Of a stretch of 64,000 nucleotides of DNA, positions 51,471 through 60,405 are shown one piece after another (the stretch's first letter is position 1; each line of letters opens with the position of its first letter). The stretch spans positions 806,001-870,000 of the forward strand of contig NZ_QOWJ01000001.1 in NCBI RefSeq assembly GCF_003332885.2, in the 5' to 3' direction. The notes beneath the pieces were generated by a model. It did no database searches, was not told the origin of the DNA, and saw only the letters and a list, made by a program, of their open reading frames with translations. The stretch comes from Paracnuella aquatica (GTDB taxonomy: Bacteria > Bacteroidota > Bacteroidia > Chitinophagales > Chitinophagaceae). A program made the position numbers and the translations under genes.

Positions 51471-51995
51471 ATGATCCATTTTACCACCTTGCTGAAGAAG
51501 TTTGAACAAATGGGCGAAAAGTCGGGATGGACTTATTTTGAAGTGCCCGCGGCCATTGCCGAACAACTGAACCCGGGTGTGAAAAAAGCCTACAGGGTTC
51601 GCGGCAAAATGGACCACTACGCATTTGCAGGTGTGGCATTGGTACCGATGGGTGGCGGCGATTTTATTTTTGCAGTGAATGCAACCATGCGCAAGGCAAT
51701 CAAAAAGTTTCAGGGCGAGACAGTAAAAGTGGCTATGGAAATGGATCCGGAGCTGCCCAAGGTTTCCACCATGCTGCTCGAGTGCCTGCAGGAAGAACCC
51801 GAAGCAAAAGCTTACTTTTTTTCTTTGGCGCAATCGCACCAATTGTATTTCACCCGTTGGATCGACAGCGCTAAAACCGACAGCAACAAAACAAAACGGG
51901 TGGCCGAAACCATCAATGCATTGGTATTGAAAAAAGATTTTGGCCAGATGATCCGCGACGGCAAACGCGACCGCGATTTGCTGGGGATGAAATAA
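51471..51995 (+). CDS. DUF1905 plus YdeI/OmpD-associated domain protein
   Basis: A 174-residue cytoplasmic protein. The N-terminal DUF1905 domain (about 1-95) starts MIHFTTLLKKFEQMG and contains GWTYFEVPAAIAEQL and RVRGKMDHYAFAGVAL. The C-terminal YdeI-like helical domain (about 110-160) contains FFSLAQSHQLYFTRWIDSAK and TKRVAETINALV. Such proteins are annotated as bacteriocin-protection or OmpD-associated, but no mechanism is established. It stands alone on the plus strand with about 160 bp upstream and 210 bp downstream. Confidence 0.88.
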   Translation: MIHFTTLLKKFEQMGEKSGWTYFEVPAAIAEQLNPGVKKAYRVRGKMDHYAFAGVALVPMGGGDFIFAVNATMRKAIKKFQGETVKVAMEMDPELPKVSTMLLECLQEEPEAKAYFFSLAQSHQLYFTRWIDSAKTDSNKTKRVAETINALVLKKDFGQMIRDGKRDRDLLGMK

Positions 51996-52206
51996 AATAT
52001 CCACTAGTTGAAGCAAATCTTGATTGCCGTTATTTCAAAAACTAGCTGCTTTTTATTTTGAACTCTGTTGCATTCAACCACGCACAATTCCTCACCATCG
52101 TTTTTTCCTCAATGCCCCAATTTGCGCAGTGGCAAATGGTATGAAATATGCACAGCTTATTTTCCTGGCTCTATTCACAAACTGGCAATAAAAAAGAGGA
52201 TAATCA

Positions 52207-53607
52207 ATGAAGCTTGCTTTTCATGGCGCGGCCCAAACAGTAACGGGTTCCAAACACCTCATTACGCTTGACAACGACACCCGCATATTACTGGATTGCG
52301 GCCTGTTTCAGGGAATGGGTAAACAAACAGACGATCTGAACGAACATTTTGGTTTCAAGCCTTCTTCCATTCATTGCGTTATTTTATCGCATGCACACAT
52401 CGATCATACCGGCCTGTTGCCCAAACTGGTAAAGGAAGGTTTTACCGGCACCATTTGGTGCACTCCCGCTACGAAGGATCTTACCGAAATCTTGTTGTAC
52501 GATAGCGCAGAAATTCAACAATACGAAATTGAATACATCAACCGGCGCCGTGAAAAAGCAGGCAAAACTCCTTACGAGCCGCTTTACTCCAATGAAGATG
52601 TAGCAACGACCATTGGCCTGATGCAAACCATTGAATACGGTGAATGGTTTTCGTCGGCCGATGATGTTGAAGTGATGTTTTCCAACACCGGCCACCTCGT
52701 TGGTTCGGCAGCCATCAACCTACGCATTACGGAAGGAGGCCAACAAACACGCATTTGTTTTACCGGCGATGTGGGCCGCTACCGTTCCGTGCTGCTGCAA
52801 CCGCCGGCGCCATTTCCCGAAGCAGATTACATCATCATGGAAAGCACCTATGGCAACTCGTTTCATGATGTTACGGCCGGGCATGTGGATGACTTGGGCC
52901 GATGGATCAAGACTACTTGTGTGCAAAAAGGTGGCAAGCTGGTGATCGCCGCATTTAGTGTAGGCAGAACGCAGGAAATTTTATATGCACTCAATCAATT
53001 GAGCTTGGAAAAGCGACTGCCGGAAATAAAAGTATTTGTGGACAGCCCGCTATCGCTAAAAGCAACGGCTGCGATAAAACAATACACTTCCGATTTTAAC
53101 GATCGCTTACAACAGGTTCTGAAAATCGACGACGATCCGTTTCATTTTGACGGACTGGCTTACGTGGAATCTGTGGAGGACAGCCGCAAACTCGTGGACC
53201 TCGAAGAACCTTGTGTCATTATTTCAGCATCGGGCACTGCCGATGCAGGCAGGGTACGCCATCATATTGGCGGCTGCCTGGCCGATGGCCGACATACGGT
53301 TTTGCTGGCTGGTTATTGCGGCCCAAACTCTTTGGGCGGCCAGTTATTAAGCGGTGCAAAAGAAGTGGAGATATTTGGCGAAGCCGAAGCGGTGGGCGTC
53401 GAAGTGGGCAAACTTACATCGCTAAGTGCCCATGGCGATACGGATGATTTGTGCCGGTTTATTAGTTGCCAGGAAGCCGATAAAGTAAAAAAAATATTTC
53501 TGGTGCATGGTGAGCATGAAGTACAACAAGCATTTGCCGAACGCCTGCAGCGAAAGGGTTTTGAAGCAATAGAAATACCGGCTCCACATGCCGAGTACAC
53601 TTTATAA
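52207..53607 (+). CDS. Metallo-beta-lactamase/beta-CASP RNA-processing exonuclease-like protein
   Basis: A 466-residue cytoplasmic nuclease-family protein related to Ysh1/CPSF73-like and RNase J-like enzymes. The metal site HAHIDH is at 62-67 (SHAHIDHTGLLPK), with a later ligand in TGDVGRYR. The beta-CASP motifs follow: A in ESTYGNSFHD, B in SASGTADAGRVRHH and C in LSAHGDTDD with HGEHEVQ. The family cleaves RNA endo- or exonucleolytically; the substrate here is unknown. Start ATG at 52207. A perfect 14-bp hairpin separates it from the converging adhesin gene. Confidence 0.93.
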   Translation: MKLAFHGAAQTVTGSKHLITLDNDTRILLDCGLFQGMGKQTDDLNEHFGFKPSSIHCVILSHAHIDHTGLLPKLVKEGFTGTIWCTPATKDLTEILLYDSAEIQQYEIEYINRRREKAGKTPYEPLYSNEDVATTIGLMQTIEYGEWFSSADDVEVMFSNTGHLVGSAAINLRITEGGQQTRICFTGDVGRYRSVLLQPPAPFPEADYIIMESTYGNSFHDVTAGHVDDLGRWIKTTCVQKGGKLVIAAFSVGRTQEILYALNQLSLEKRLPEIKVFVDSPLSLKATAAIKQYTSDFNDRLQQVLKIDDDPFHFDGLAYVESVEDSRKLVDLEEPCVIISASGTADAGRVRHHIGGCLADGRHTVLLAGYCGPNSLGGQLLSGAKEVEIFGEAEAVGVEVGKLTSLSAHGDTDDLCRFISCQEADKVKKIFLVHGEHEVQQAFAERLQRKGFEAIEIPAPHAEYTL

Positions 53608-53610
53608 AAA

Positions 53611-53641
53611 ACAAATGGCCTGCACATTGCAGGCCATTTGT
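53611..53641. terminator. Bidirectional terminator
   Basis: A perfect 14-bp stem (53611-53624 with 53628-53641) with a 3-nt loop. The flanks are A-rich to the left, and there is no long T-run to the right. Confidence 0.7.
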
Positions 53642-53658
53642 ACCATTCCTATATGCTG

Positions 53659-56600
53659 TTACCTTATCAGGGTAACAGTTCCTTTTTTCACGATCAGTTC
53701 GCCTGTATCGCAAATCAATTCGGTTACATAAACATAAGTACCAACCGGCGCTTTTTTACCGCCAATGTTGCCGTCCCAGGCACCGCTGCGGTCTTCAAAT
53801 CCGGTGTTGTTTGATTGAAAAACAACACCACCCCAACGATCAAATATCCGCATCGATTTGACTATAGTAACACCGCGGCCACGAACCGAAAATGTTTCAT
53901 TCAAACCGTTCTGATCCGGCGTAAATGCATTGGGGATAAATATGCGGCTATCGGTGCATTGCAGGCTTAACCGGATGGTATCGCTGGCAATGCAGCCAAA
54001 GTTGTTCCGCACCGTCACAGTGTAATCAATGGCCTTGCGTGGCGTCGCAACTGTTTGCGGGCAGGTAGCACAATTCAAATAATCGGCTGGATACCATTGG
54101 TAGCTTACCACATCATTGCTGCCCTTTGCCGACAGCGTAATTTCAGAGCCAGTCAGCAAAGTTTGGTCGGGCCCGGTTTTTACCGAAGGCAATGCTGCCA
54201 CCTGCACTTTTACGATGGCCGTATCGGTAAAGCAATGGGCACTATCGGTACCCACCACTGTATACGGCGCAGTTGCAAAAGGTTTTGCTTTAACCTGGCT
54301 GCCTGTTGTTGTGGCCAATGTTCCGGCGGGCCCGCTCCAATGATAGGTAGCTGCGCCTTTTGCTTCCAAAATGGTTTCCGAGCCTGCACACACCACCACG
54401 GTTTTCGGCGCCTCCATTTTAAAAGGCTGGTGCACTTTTACAAAAACAGAATCCTTGTTTTCGCAACCCTGTGCATTTTTTACAAATACGCGGTACCACA
54501 TATTCTGCACCGGCGCAATGACCGGGTTAGCAACGGTTTGTTCGCCCAGTGCCGATACAACGCCTTCCCATTTATACGACACGCCACCTGCCGCTTGCAA
54601 CTGCACCGATTGTCCCAGGCAAATGCTTTCCGAACGGCGTTTGAGTTGAATTTCGGGCAGGCCGTGTACCTGCAATTTCAAGGTTGCCGTATCCAGGCAG
54701 CCGTGGTTGTTTACCACCAATTTCACCGGGTAAGTTCCTGCTTTTGCAAACTGTTGCACCGGGCTGCTTGTTTCGTTACCTAGCACGCCATCCGGCATCA
54801 GCCAGCGCATACTCGTTACCGTTTGCGGTGTTTTTGCCAAAAACGAAATACCGCTGTTTACACAAACTTCGCCTTTGCCTTCAATCGCACCTTTCACCGT
54901 TTGCTGCACAATGATCGTATCAGTTGTTTGCTGCGTACATCCATACGGCGAAGTGGTCGTTAACAGGATTACATGTTTGCCGGCGCCTGCAAAATTGAAT
55001 TGCGGGTTACTGGTAGTATCTGATGCGGTAGTGGTATGCCAGCGATACGCCAGCTTTTGGCCCAGTTCATCGGCGGCCACGCTTACTACGTTTGGTGAAA
55101 AGGAAACCTTGCCCGCATCGCACAAAAGCGCTGCATTGTTTTGAATAGAGATCGCCAGACTATCGATGATGATGGGATTAGGTAAACCCACACCCACAGA
55201 GCATCCCAGCGAATCACTCATCACCAGTGCAGGGCGGTACACGCCGGCGGTTTGGTAATGGTGGCGGGCAAATGTGTCGCGGGTGTGCAGCACAGTGCCA
55301 TCACCAAAATCCCAGTAAAAATTCTTCGCCGATTCCACTTCGGCGGAAAGCGTAACCCGCTGGTCGAGGCAACCAAAAAACTTGTCTGCGCTAAGCTTAG
55401 CGCTTGGTCCTTTCACCACAATTTCTTCCGAAGCCGAATCAACGCGGTTTTGTGCGCCGTAAGTGTACAGCGTAACCGTGTATGTGCCGCCGCTGCGGTA
55501 CACGTGTTCGGGCAGGTCCACATTTTGAGCGGTACTGCCGTCGCCGAAATGCCATAGGTTTTTGCTGGTGCCTTTCGACAGGTTTTTAAACTTCACCAGC
55601 ATGGGCGGACATGCATTATCGTTGATGTATGCTGCAGTGTAAGTAAAACGTGCATTGAAGTTGACCACTTTGAATGATTTCACCAACGTATCGGTGCAAC
55701 CTTCACCATTTGTGCGGGCCACGAGTTTGATGGTATCTACACCGGTCTCTTTATAGGTATATGACAGGTTGGTAGTTTTCGCCGTTTTTGTGCTGCCCTC
55801 ATACCACCACTGATATTGCATAGCAGATTCGGGGAAAGCTTTAGAGGTGTTGGTGAATATTGCCGCCGTGTTGATGCCCACCACTGTGTCGGCCATGCTA
55901 AATCCGGCAGTCACATCGATTACTTTAATGCTGTCCAACCTGGCAGAGCCAACGCAGCCATCTTCGTTCGTCACCCGCAATTGCACCGGGTGGTAACCCG
56001 TGAGGTCAAACGAAAATGACACCGGCGCTTTTGCATCAAGCACCTTTGTGTTTCCGTTGCCAAAATCCCATTCCCACTTATTTACCTTTCCAATCGATGC
56101 ATCGGACACAAGCACTGGCTCGCCGAGGCATAATGCTTTTTTTGCAACACTGATCTTAGCATTGAGCGTAGAATAGCGCACATCAACCAGCGCAGAAGTA
56201 TCGAAACAATTGGAAACATTCCATTGAATGATAGCCCGGAGTCCTTTTTTAGCGCCGTCAAAACCCCAAGCTAAGATCCGGGCTTTGGATTTATCGGAAG
56301 TGGCCACCACGCTTGTTTTCCCGGTGAAGGCACTACCATCGGCATACAGCAATTTGTGTACGGTAAAACCGGCAGCGGGAACTTGAACTGTTACCTCAAT
56401 GCCCAAGGTATCGGTTGGGCAGATCATGCTTTTATCCAGTGCTATGGAAGGCTGTTCTTTTGGCGACACATAAAACGAAACAGAATCGCGGGCCTCGCAG
56501 CCATCCATATAACTTTTGTAGACCGCTTTATAATAGCCGGGGCGGCCGTATGTGTGTTTTAAGGGATATACTTTACGCAGCGCTGGTGCATCTATCGTTT

Positions 56601-58563
56601 GGGTAGTGCCATCGCCAAAATCCCAGGTCATTCTCTCTGCATGCACAAACACCGGAAATGAAACCGTTTTGCGGTCGCCAATGCAATCCACCAATGCCTT
56701 TTCCATGTACTGGAAAGGAGGCGTCAGTTTGATAAAATCTTTCTTGATCACCGAGTCGGCACAAACGCCGTTGTTGGCTACCAGTTTAATGGTGTGCAAA
56801 CCGGGGTCCATAAATTTGTAGTCGGTGTTGGGGCTGGTGGTAACCTGTGGTTTGGTGTTTTCACCATAATACCAGTAATACCGCATTACCGCAGTATCGG
56901 TTGTGGCGGTAAAGCCAACCGGGTTGCTGCCGCAAGCTCCTTTCGGGCCAACAAAATCAATTTTTGGTTTGGAGTAAACCGCAACGTTCGGCAGCGACAC
57001 CGTTTCCAGGCAGCCGCCAGCAGTGGTGTATTGCAGCGTTACAGTAAACCTACCGCTTTTATTAAAAACATGTTTTGGTGTTGCGCCGCTTGCTGTGTTT
57101 CCGTCACCAAAATCCCATTTGTAATCAGTGATTGCGACATTTGAAACTGCAGAAAAATTGAGGGCCATGCCAATGCAACCTTCGGTGCCGGAGCCCGCCG
57201 CATTTACGGCTCTAATGGTTACATCGGGCTTGCCTGCCAAAACTGTATCCTTAACCACGGCCACGCATCCTGTTGCGCCGGTAACTGAAAGTTGCACACC
57301 GTAAATGCCCGGCTCTGTAATGTTCGGCGCCACTTGCCGTCCTTCCACTACCGGCAGGTTGCCAATTTTCCATTGCCATTTGGTGGCACCGGTGGTAGTG
57401 TCTTTTAAATTTAATGCAGCCGGCAACTGGCATAGGGCCGACGCATCTTTGATAAAACCTTTCACAACAGGAGCCGATTGCACCAGCACTTCTTTCGCCA
57501 CTTCCTGTGCGCAGCCGCCGCTGTACGCCACAAAACGAACAGTGCGCAGCCCGGGTGTGGCAAAGGTGGCATTGATGCTGGCGCCGGTCATGCGGCGGTT
57601 GTCATCCAGCGTCCACACAATAGAATCGGCAGCGGGTTGTACGGCCGCTTTTAAATTGGCCTGTGTGCCCACACAAACTACTTGCGGCACCTGCATGGTG
57701 GCAGTCAGTTGGCCCACATTCACTTGGTTTGCCACCACTTTTTCGGCGGTGCAACCATCGGGGCTGGAAACTTTTAAGCCAACACTGTAAGTTCCTTTTT
57801 CTTCATAAATATGTTTTGGGTCGGCGGCGGTAGATGCTTTTTGGTCGCCGAAGTTCCATTGATAAGTCAGTCCCGTTGCGCCGGTAGATTTATTGGTAAA
57901 CTGCACCGCTTCGCCTTCGCTACAAAGCAGGGTTTTGTCGGCGCTGAAATCCGCTTTTACGGCAGGCAGCACGTTCACTGCCGCAGGTTTTTCAATGGTG
58001 GTAAAACAGCCGTATTGGTTGGTCACCGTCAGGCTCACCGACGCTTTTTGCGCAAAATTGTAGGTATGCCGCACGGCATCTTCACCTTTTTTTACAGCAC
58101 CATCGCCAAAATCCCAGAGGTAGGACGCAATGTTGCCATCGCCAGCAGTGGCCGTACTGCGAAAGTCGACCTGCAGCGGCAAACATCCTTTTGCTGCCGA
58201 CACCGAAAACGCGACTTCCGGGTTTTTATAGACCGTAATCTGCTGGCTTTTTGTTGCCACCACACCCTTGTCGGTAACGGTCAACGTAACGGTGTAGGTC
58301 TGTGCCGTACGAAAGGTTGCACCCGGCGATTGCAGCGCTGATGTGTTGCCGTTCCCGAAGTTCCACGCATAGCGTGCCTGCGGGCTGGCCCCTTTAGTTT
58401 TGTTGGAAAAAATAACGGTAAATGGCGCACAGCCAGAAGTTCGGTCCACGGAAAAATCGGCGGAAAGCTGTGCGTATAAACCGGGTGCAAACAATAACAT
58501 GCATGCACATATCAATGCATGCCGCAGCCCGGCAGGGTTTGGATAATAGGATTTGGATTGCAT
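53659..58563 (-). CDS. Giant PKD-repeat surface protein with type B T9SS (CHU_C) sorting domain
   Basis: A 1634-residue secreted adhesin-like protein. A signal peptide (about 1-32, ending GLYAQ) is followed by about fourteen PKD or PKD-like repeats. At least nine have a clear W-x-F-G-x-G motif (for example YLWDFGDG, FYWDFGDG, WEWDFGNG); several others are degenerate. Three further Ig-like domains precede a C-terminal CHU_C domain (about 1545-1634; FIPNAFTPDQNGLNETF, RIFDRWGGVVFQS, GTYVYVTELICDTGE). That domain directs type IX secretion as a type B substrate. No PorP/SprF partner gene is adjacent. ATG at 58563 starts the signal peptide; the upstream frame to 58593 is rejected. Probable roles are surface adhesion or gliding. 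Confidence 0.92.
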   Translation of the reverse strand: MQSKSYYPNPAGLRHALICACMLLFAPGLYAQLSADFSVDRTSGCAPFTVIFSNKTKGASPQARYAWNFGNGNTSALQSPGATFRTAQTYTVTLTVTDKGVVATKSQQITVYKNPEVAFSVSAAKGCLPLQVDFRSTATAGDGNIASYLWDFGDGAVKKGEDAVRHTYNFAQKASVSLTVTNQYGCFTTIEKPAAVNVLPAVKADFSADKTLLCSEGEAVQFTNKSTGATGLTYQWNFGDQKASTAADPKHIYEEKGTYSVGLKVSSPDGCTAEKVVANQVNVGQLTATMQVPQVVCVGTQANLKAAVQPAADSIVWTLDDNRRMTGASINATFATPGLRTVRFVAYSGGCAQEVAKEVLVQSAPVVKGFIKDASALCQLPAALNLKDTTTGATKWQWKIGNLPVVEGRQVAPNITEPGIYGVQLSVTGATGCVAVVKDTVLAGKPDVTIRAVNAAGSGTEGCIGMALNFSAVSNVAITDYKWDFGDGNTASGATPKHVFNKSGRFTVTLQYTTAGGCLETVSLPNVAVYSKPKIDFVGPKGACGSNPVGFTATTDTAVMRYYWYYGENTKPQVTTSPNTDYKFMDPGLHTIKLVANNGVCADSVIKKDFIKLTPPFQYMEKALVDCIGDRKTVSFPVFVHAERMTWDFGDGTTQTIDAPALRKVYPLKHTYGRPGYYKAVYKSYMDGCEARDSVSFYVSPKEQPSIALDKSMICPTDTLGIEVTVQVPAAGFTVHKLLYADGSAFTGKTSVVATSDKSKARILAWGFDGAKKGLRAIIQWNVSNCFDTSALVDVRYSTLNAKISVAKKALCLGEPVLVSDASIGKVNKWEWDFGNGNTKVLDAKAPVSFSFDLTGYHPVQLRVTNEDGCVGSARLDSIKVIDVTAGFSMADTVVGINTAAIFTNTSKAFPESAMQYQWWYEGSTKTAKTTNLSYTYKETGVDTIKLVARTNGEGCTDTLVKSFKVVNFNARFTYTAAYINDNACPPMLVKFKNLSKGTSKNLWHFGDGSTAQNVDLPEHVYRSGGTYTVTLYTYGAQNRVDSASEEIVVKGPSAKLSADKFFGCLDQRVTLSAEVESAKNFYWDFGDGTVLHTRDTFARHHYQTAGVYRPALVMSDSLGCSVGVGLPNPIIIDSLAISIQNNAALLCDAGKVSFSPNVVSVAADELGQKLAYRWHTTTASDTTSNPQFNFAGAGKHVILLTTTSPYGCTQQTTDTIIVQQTVKGAIEGKGEVCVNSGISFLAKTPQTVTSMRWLMPDGVLGNETSSPVQQFAKAGTYPVKLVVNNHGCLDTATLKLQVHGLPEIQLKRRSESICLGQSVQLQAAGGVSYKWEGVVSALGEQTVANPVIAPVQNMWYRVFVKNAQGCENKDSVFVKVHQPFKMEAPKTVVVCAGSETILEAKGAATYHWSGPAGTLATTTGSQVKAKPFATAPYTVVGTDSAHCFTDTAIVKVQVAALPSVKTGPDQTLLTGSEITLSAKGSNDVVSYQWYPADYLNCATCPQTVATPRKAIDYTVTVRNNFGCIASDTIRLSLQCTDSRIFIPNAFTPDQNGLNETFSVRGRGVTIVKSMRIFDRWGGVVFQSNNTGFEDRSGAWDGNIGGKKAPVGTYVYVTELICDTGELIVKKGTVTLIR

Positions 58564-58695
58564 AGGAATTGGTATGGGCAAGGTACAATGCACCTACCAT
58601 TCCGAAAACGTTTGAGCCGAAAAACATCGACAAATAAGTATTTTTCTTATTGGGCAAAACACTGAAACTGATTTATATCATCATAACAAGCGCTA

Positions 58696-59046
58696 TTAGC
58701 CCTGCCCGCCCACATAGTTCCCTACCATTCTGCGGCTTTCCCTGATCTTGCCCAACTGCTGGATGTATTTAGCAATGCCAATGATAAGAATGGCGCCGCC
58801 TGCAACAAAGCAAAGCAGCTCCAGCCACAACTCGTAATCCAGCGTGAGCAACTCGGCCAGCGAAAGACCGGCCACAAAAAAATAAAGCGCCGTGCGGATA
58901 AATGAAAGCAAAGTGCGGTCGTTGGCCATTACTGTTCGTTCAATGGCAAGGTTTTCCCGCAGAATTAAGTCTTTATTGACGGTTGGTGGTAGCAGCTGTT
59001 GCATGCGGCTTTTTGCAATGGCATGCAAAAGCGTTGCCGAAGGCAT
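58696..59046 (-). CDS. DUF202 domain membrane protein
   Basis: A 116-residue inner-membrane protein. Its DUF202 domain spans about 30-105, with the conserved ENLAIERTVMANDRTLLSF before the first helix (about 50-65) and a second helix (about 72-93). The role of the family is unknown; members resemble YidH. The ATG at 59046 overlaps the upstream DUF6702 stop by one base (TAATG), which supports this start and tight co-translation over the alternative at 59004. Together with the divergent HupE/UreJ and M1 genes it forms a compact block. Confidence 0.87.
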   Translation of the reverse strand: MPSATLLHAIAKSRMQQLLPPTVNKDLILRENLAIERTVMANDRTLLSFIRTALYFFVAGLSLAELLTLDYELWLELLCFVAGGAILIIGIAKYIQQLGKIRESRRMVGNYVGGQG

Positions 59047-59567
59047 TAAAATTTAAAATGGGCCTGCTTTGCCGGGAAATCCAGTTTGGTACTTTGGCGC
59101 TTGCCGCCCACCGTTACGTGCATGATGTTAATCTGGTCCGGAGTGAGATCGTGCAGCAAGCCGTTGGTGATGTCCAGCTTCTGGACGCTGGCTATGTTTG
59201 CGCCTTCGAGGTAGCAGTACACCGATTCACTGTCTTTTTCAAACCCAATGAATTGAAGGGTCACCGGTTTCCCGTTGGCCTGCACCTGCAGGTGGCGTTG
59301 TACGTATTGGTTCAGTAAATTCTGGGCACGCGCCTGCTGGCTTGCCTGCGACAAGTCAACCGGCGTATTGAAGCTTTTTTTCAACACATCTTCCATGTCG
59401 TCGACAAAAACCTTGCACACAACTTCCAATGATTTTTCAGCCGCGTTGTGGTTGATCTCGGTAACACTCACGTAAAATGGATGCACATCTTTTACCGAAT
59501 GCGCACTGCTCCCGATCCATAAAACAGGCAACAGCAACAAGATCCATTTGCCAAACAGCAGCTTCAT
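59046..59567 (-). CDS. DUF6702 family periplasmic protein
   Basis: A 173-residue protein with a signal peptide (KLLFGKWILLLLPVLWIGSS) and then a beta-rich domain starting HPFYVSVTEINHNAAEKSLE. The domain includes CKVFVDDMEDVLKKSF, LNQYVQRHLQVQANGK and a late VYCYLEGANIASVQKL, and matches DUF6702, a Bacteroidota family usually found beside an M1-type peptidase (from memory). Function unknown. ATG at 59567 is chosen; the frame extends to 59876 but those residues are not protein-like and lie in the divergent gene region. It is first in a coupled pair with DUF202. Confidence 0.83.
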   Translation of the reverse strand: MKLLFGKWILLLLPVLWIGSSAHSVKDVHPFYVSVTEINHNAAEKSLEVVCKVFVDDMEDVLKKSFNTPVDLSQASQQARAQNLLNQYVQRHLQVQANGKPVTLQFIGFEKDSESVYCYLEGANIASVQKLDITNGLLHDLTPDQINIMHVTVGGKRQSTKLDFPAKQAHFKF

Positions 59568-59717
59568 GCAATGATTATTTTTCCGGATACAAAAGTGTAG
59601 TTTATTTTGACGCGGTGTTGTTAAAAACATCGTCCTCGCCTCCTGCAAGGACAACCAACAGGCGATGATCATTTTATTGGGCGTAAAAAAACAAAGCGCC
59701 TTTTTAAAACATAGGGC

Positions 59718-60293
59718 ATGAATGATTTTAGTTTTTATTTCGGATTGGGTTGGGAACACATCATGAGCTGGGATGCGCTGGACCATATCCTCTTTGTATT
59801 GGTACTGGCGGCCGTGTACCTGCCTTCCGACTGGAAAAAAGTGTTGATCCTGGTGACTGCTTTTACCATCGGCCACTCAATTACTTTAGCGCTGAGCACA
59901 CTCAACGTCCTTTCGGTTTCATCGGCGTGGGTAGAGTTTCTGATTCCCTGCACCATCGTGCTCACGGCCTTCCTCAACCTGTTTCAAAGAAAATTCGATC
60001 ACCGCGCCATCCGGTTAAATTATTTCCTGGCCTTGTTCTTCGGATTAATCCATGGTTTGGGCTTTGCCAACACGCTGCGGTTTGTATTGGCAATAGATCA
60101 AAACCTTGGATGGGCCTTGTTTGGTTTTAATGTAGGCCTTGAAGCCGGGCAGATCATCATCGTTGCACTTATTTTGCTGGCGGCATTTCTGTTTGTGCAA
60201 ATGCTGCGGGTGCCCCGCCGCGAGTGGGTGCTCATTTTATCAGCCGCTGTGTTTAGCCTATCGTTGCAGATGGCGTTGGAACGGATTCCTTGA
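59718..60293 (+). CDS. HupE/UreJ family membrane protein
   Basis: A 191-residue permease-like protein with six predicted helices. Conserved features are WDALDHILFVLVL (acidic and His residues in helix 1), AFTIGHSITLALS and FGLIHGLGFA, characteristic of HupE/UreJ-2. Relatives are nickel or cobalt importers linked to hydrogenases or ureases, but no hydrogenase or urease genes are here. In Bacteroidota this protein recurs next to M1 peptidase and DUF6702 genes, so metal supply or an unknown envelope role is possible. The M1 peptidase starts 112 bp downstream on the same strand. Confidence 0.87.
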   Translation: MNDFSFYFGLGWEHIMSWDALDHILFVLVLAAVYLPSDWKKVLILVTAFTIGHSITLALSTLNVLSVSSAWVEFLIPCTIVLTAFLNLFQRKFDHRAIRLNYFLALFFGLIHGLGFANTLRFVLAIDQNLGWALFGFNVGLEAGQIIIVALILLAAFLFVQMLRVPRREWVLILSAAVFSLSLQMALERIP

Positions 60294-60405
60294 GTATTTA
60301 ATTATAAACATTTTTCCCATTGGGCCCCTACCGCTCATAAAATCTTTTAGGGCAAAAGGGCGCCCTTTCGTTAAATTGCAAAACACATACAAATAAGAAG
60401 ACCAC

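Noticed and set aside
59568-59876. N-terminal extension of the DUF6702 frame
   Set aside because: It precedes a proper signal peptide and overlaps the divergent HupE gene; not protein-like.
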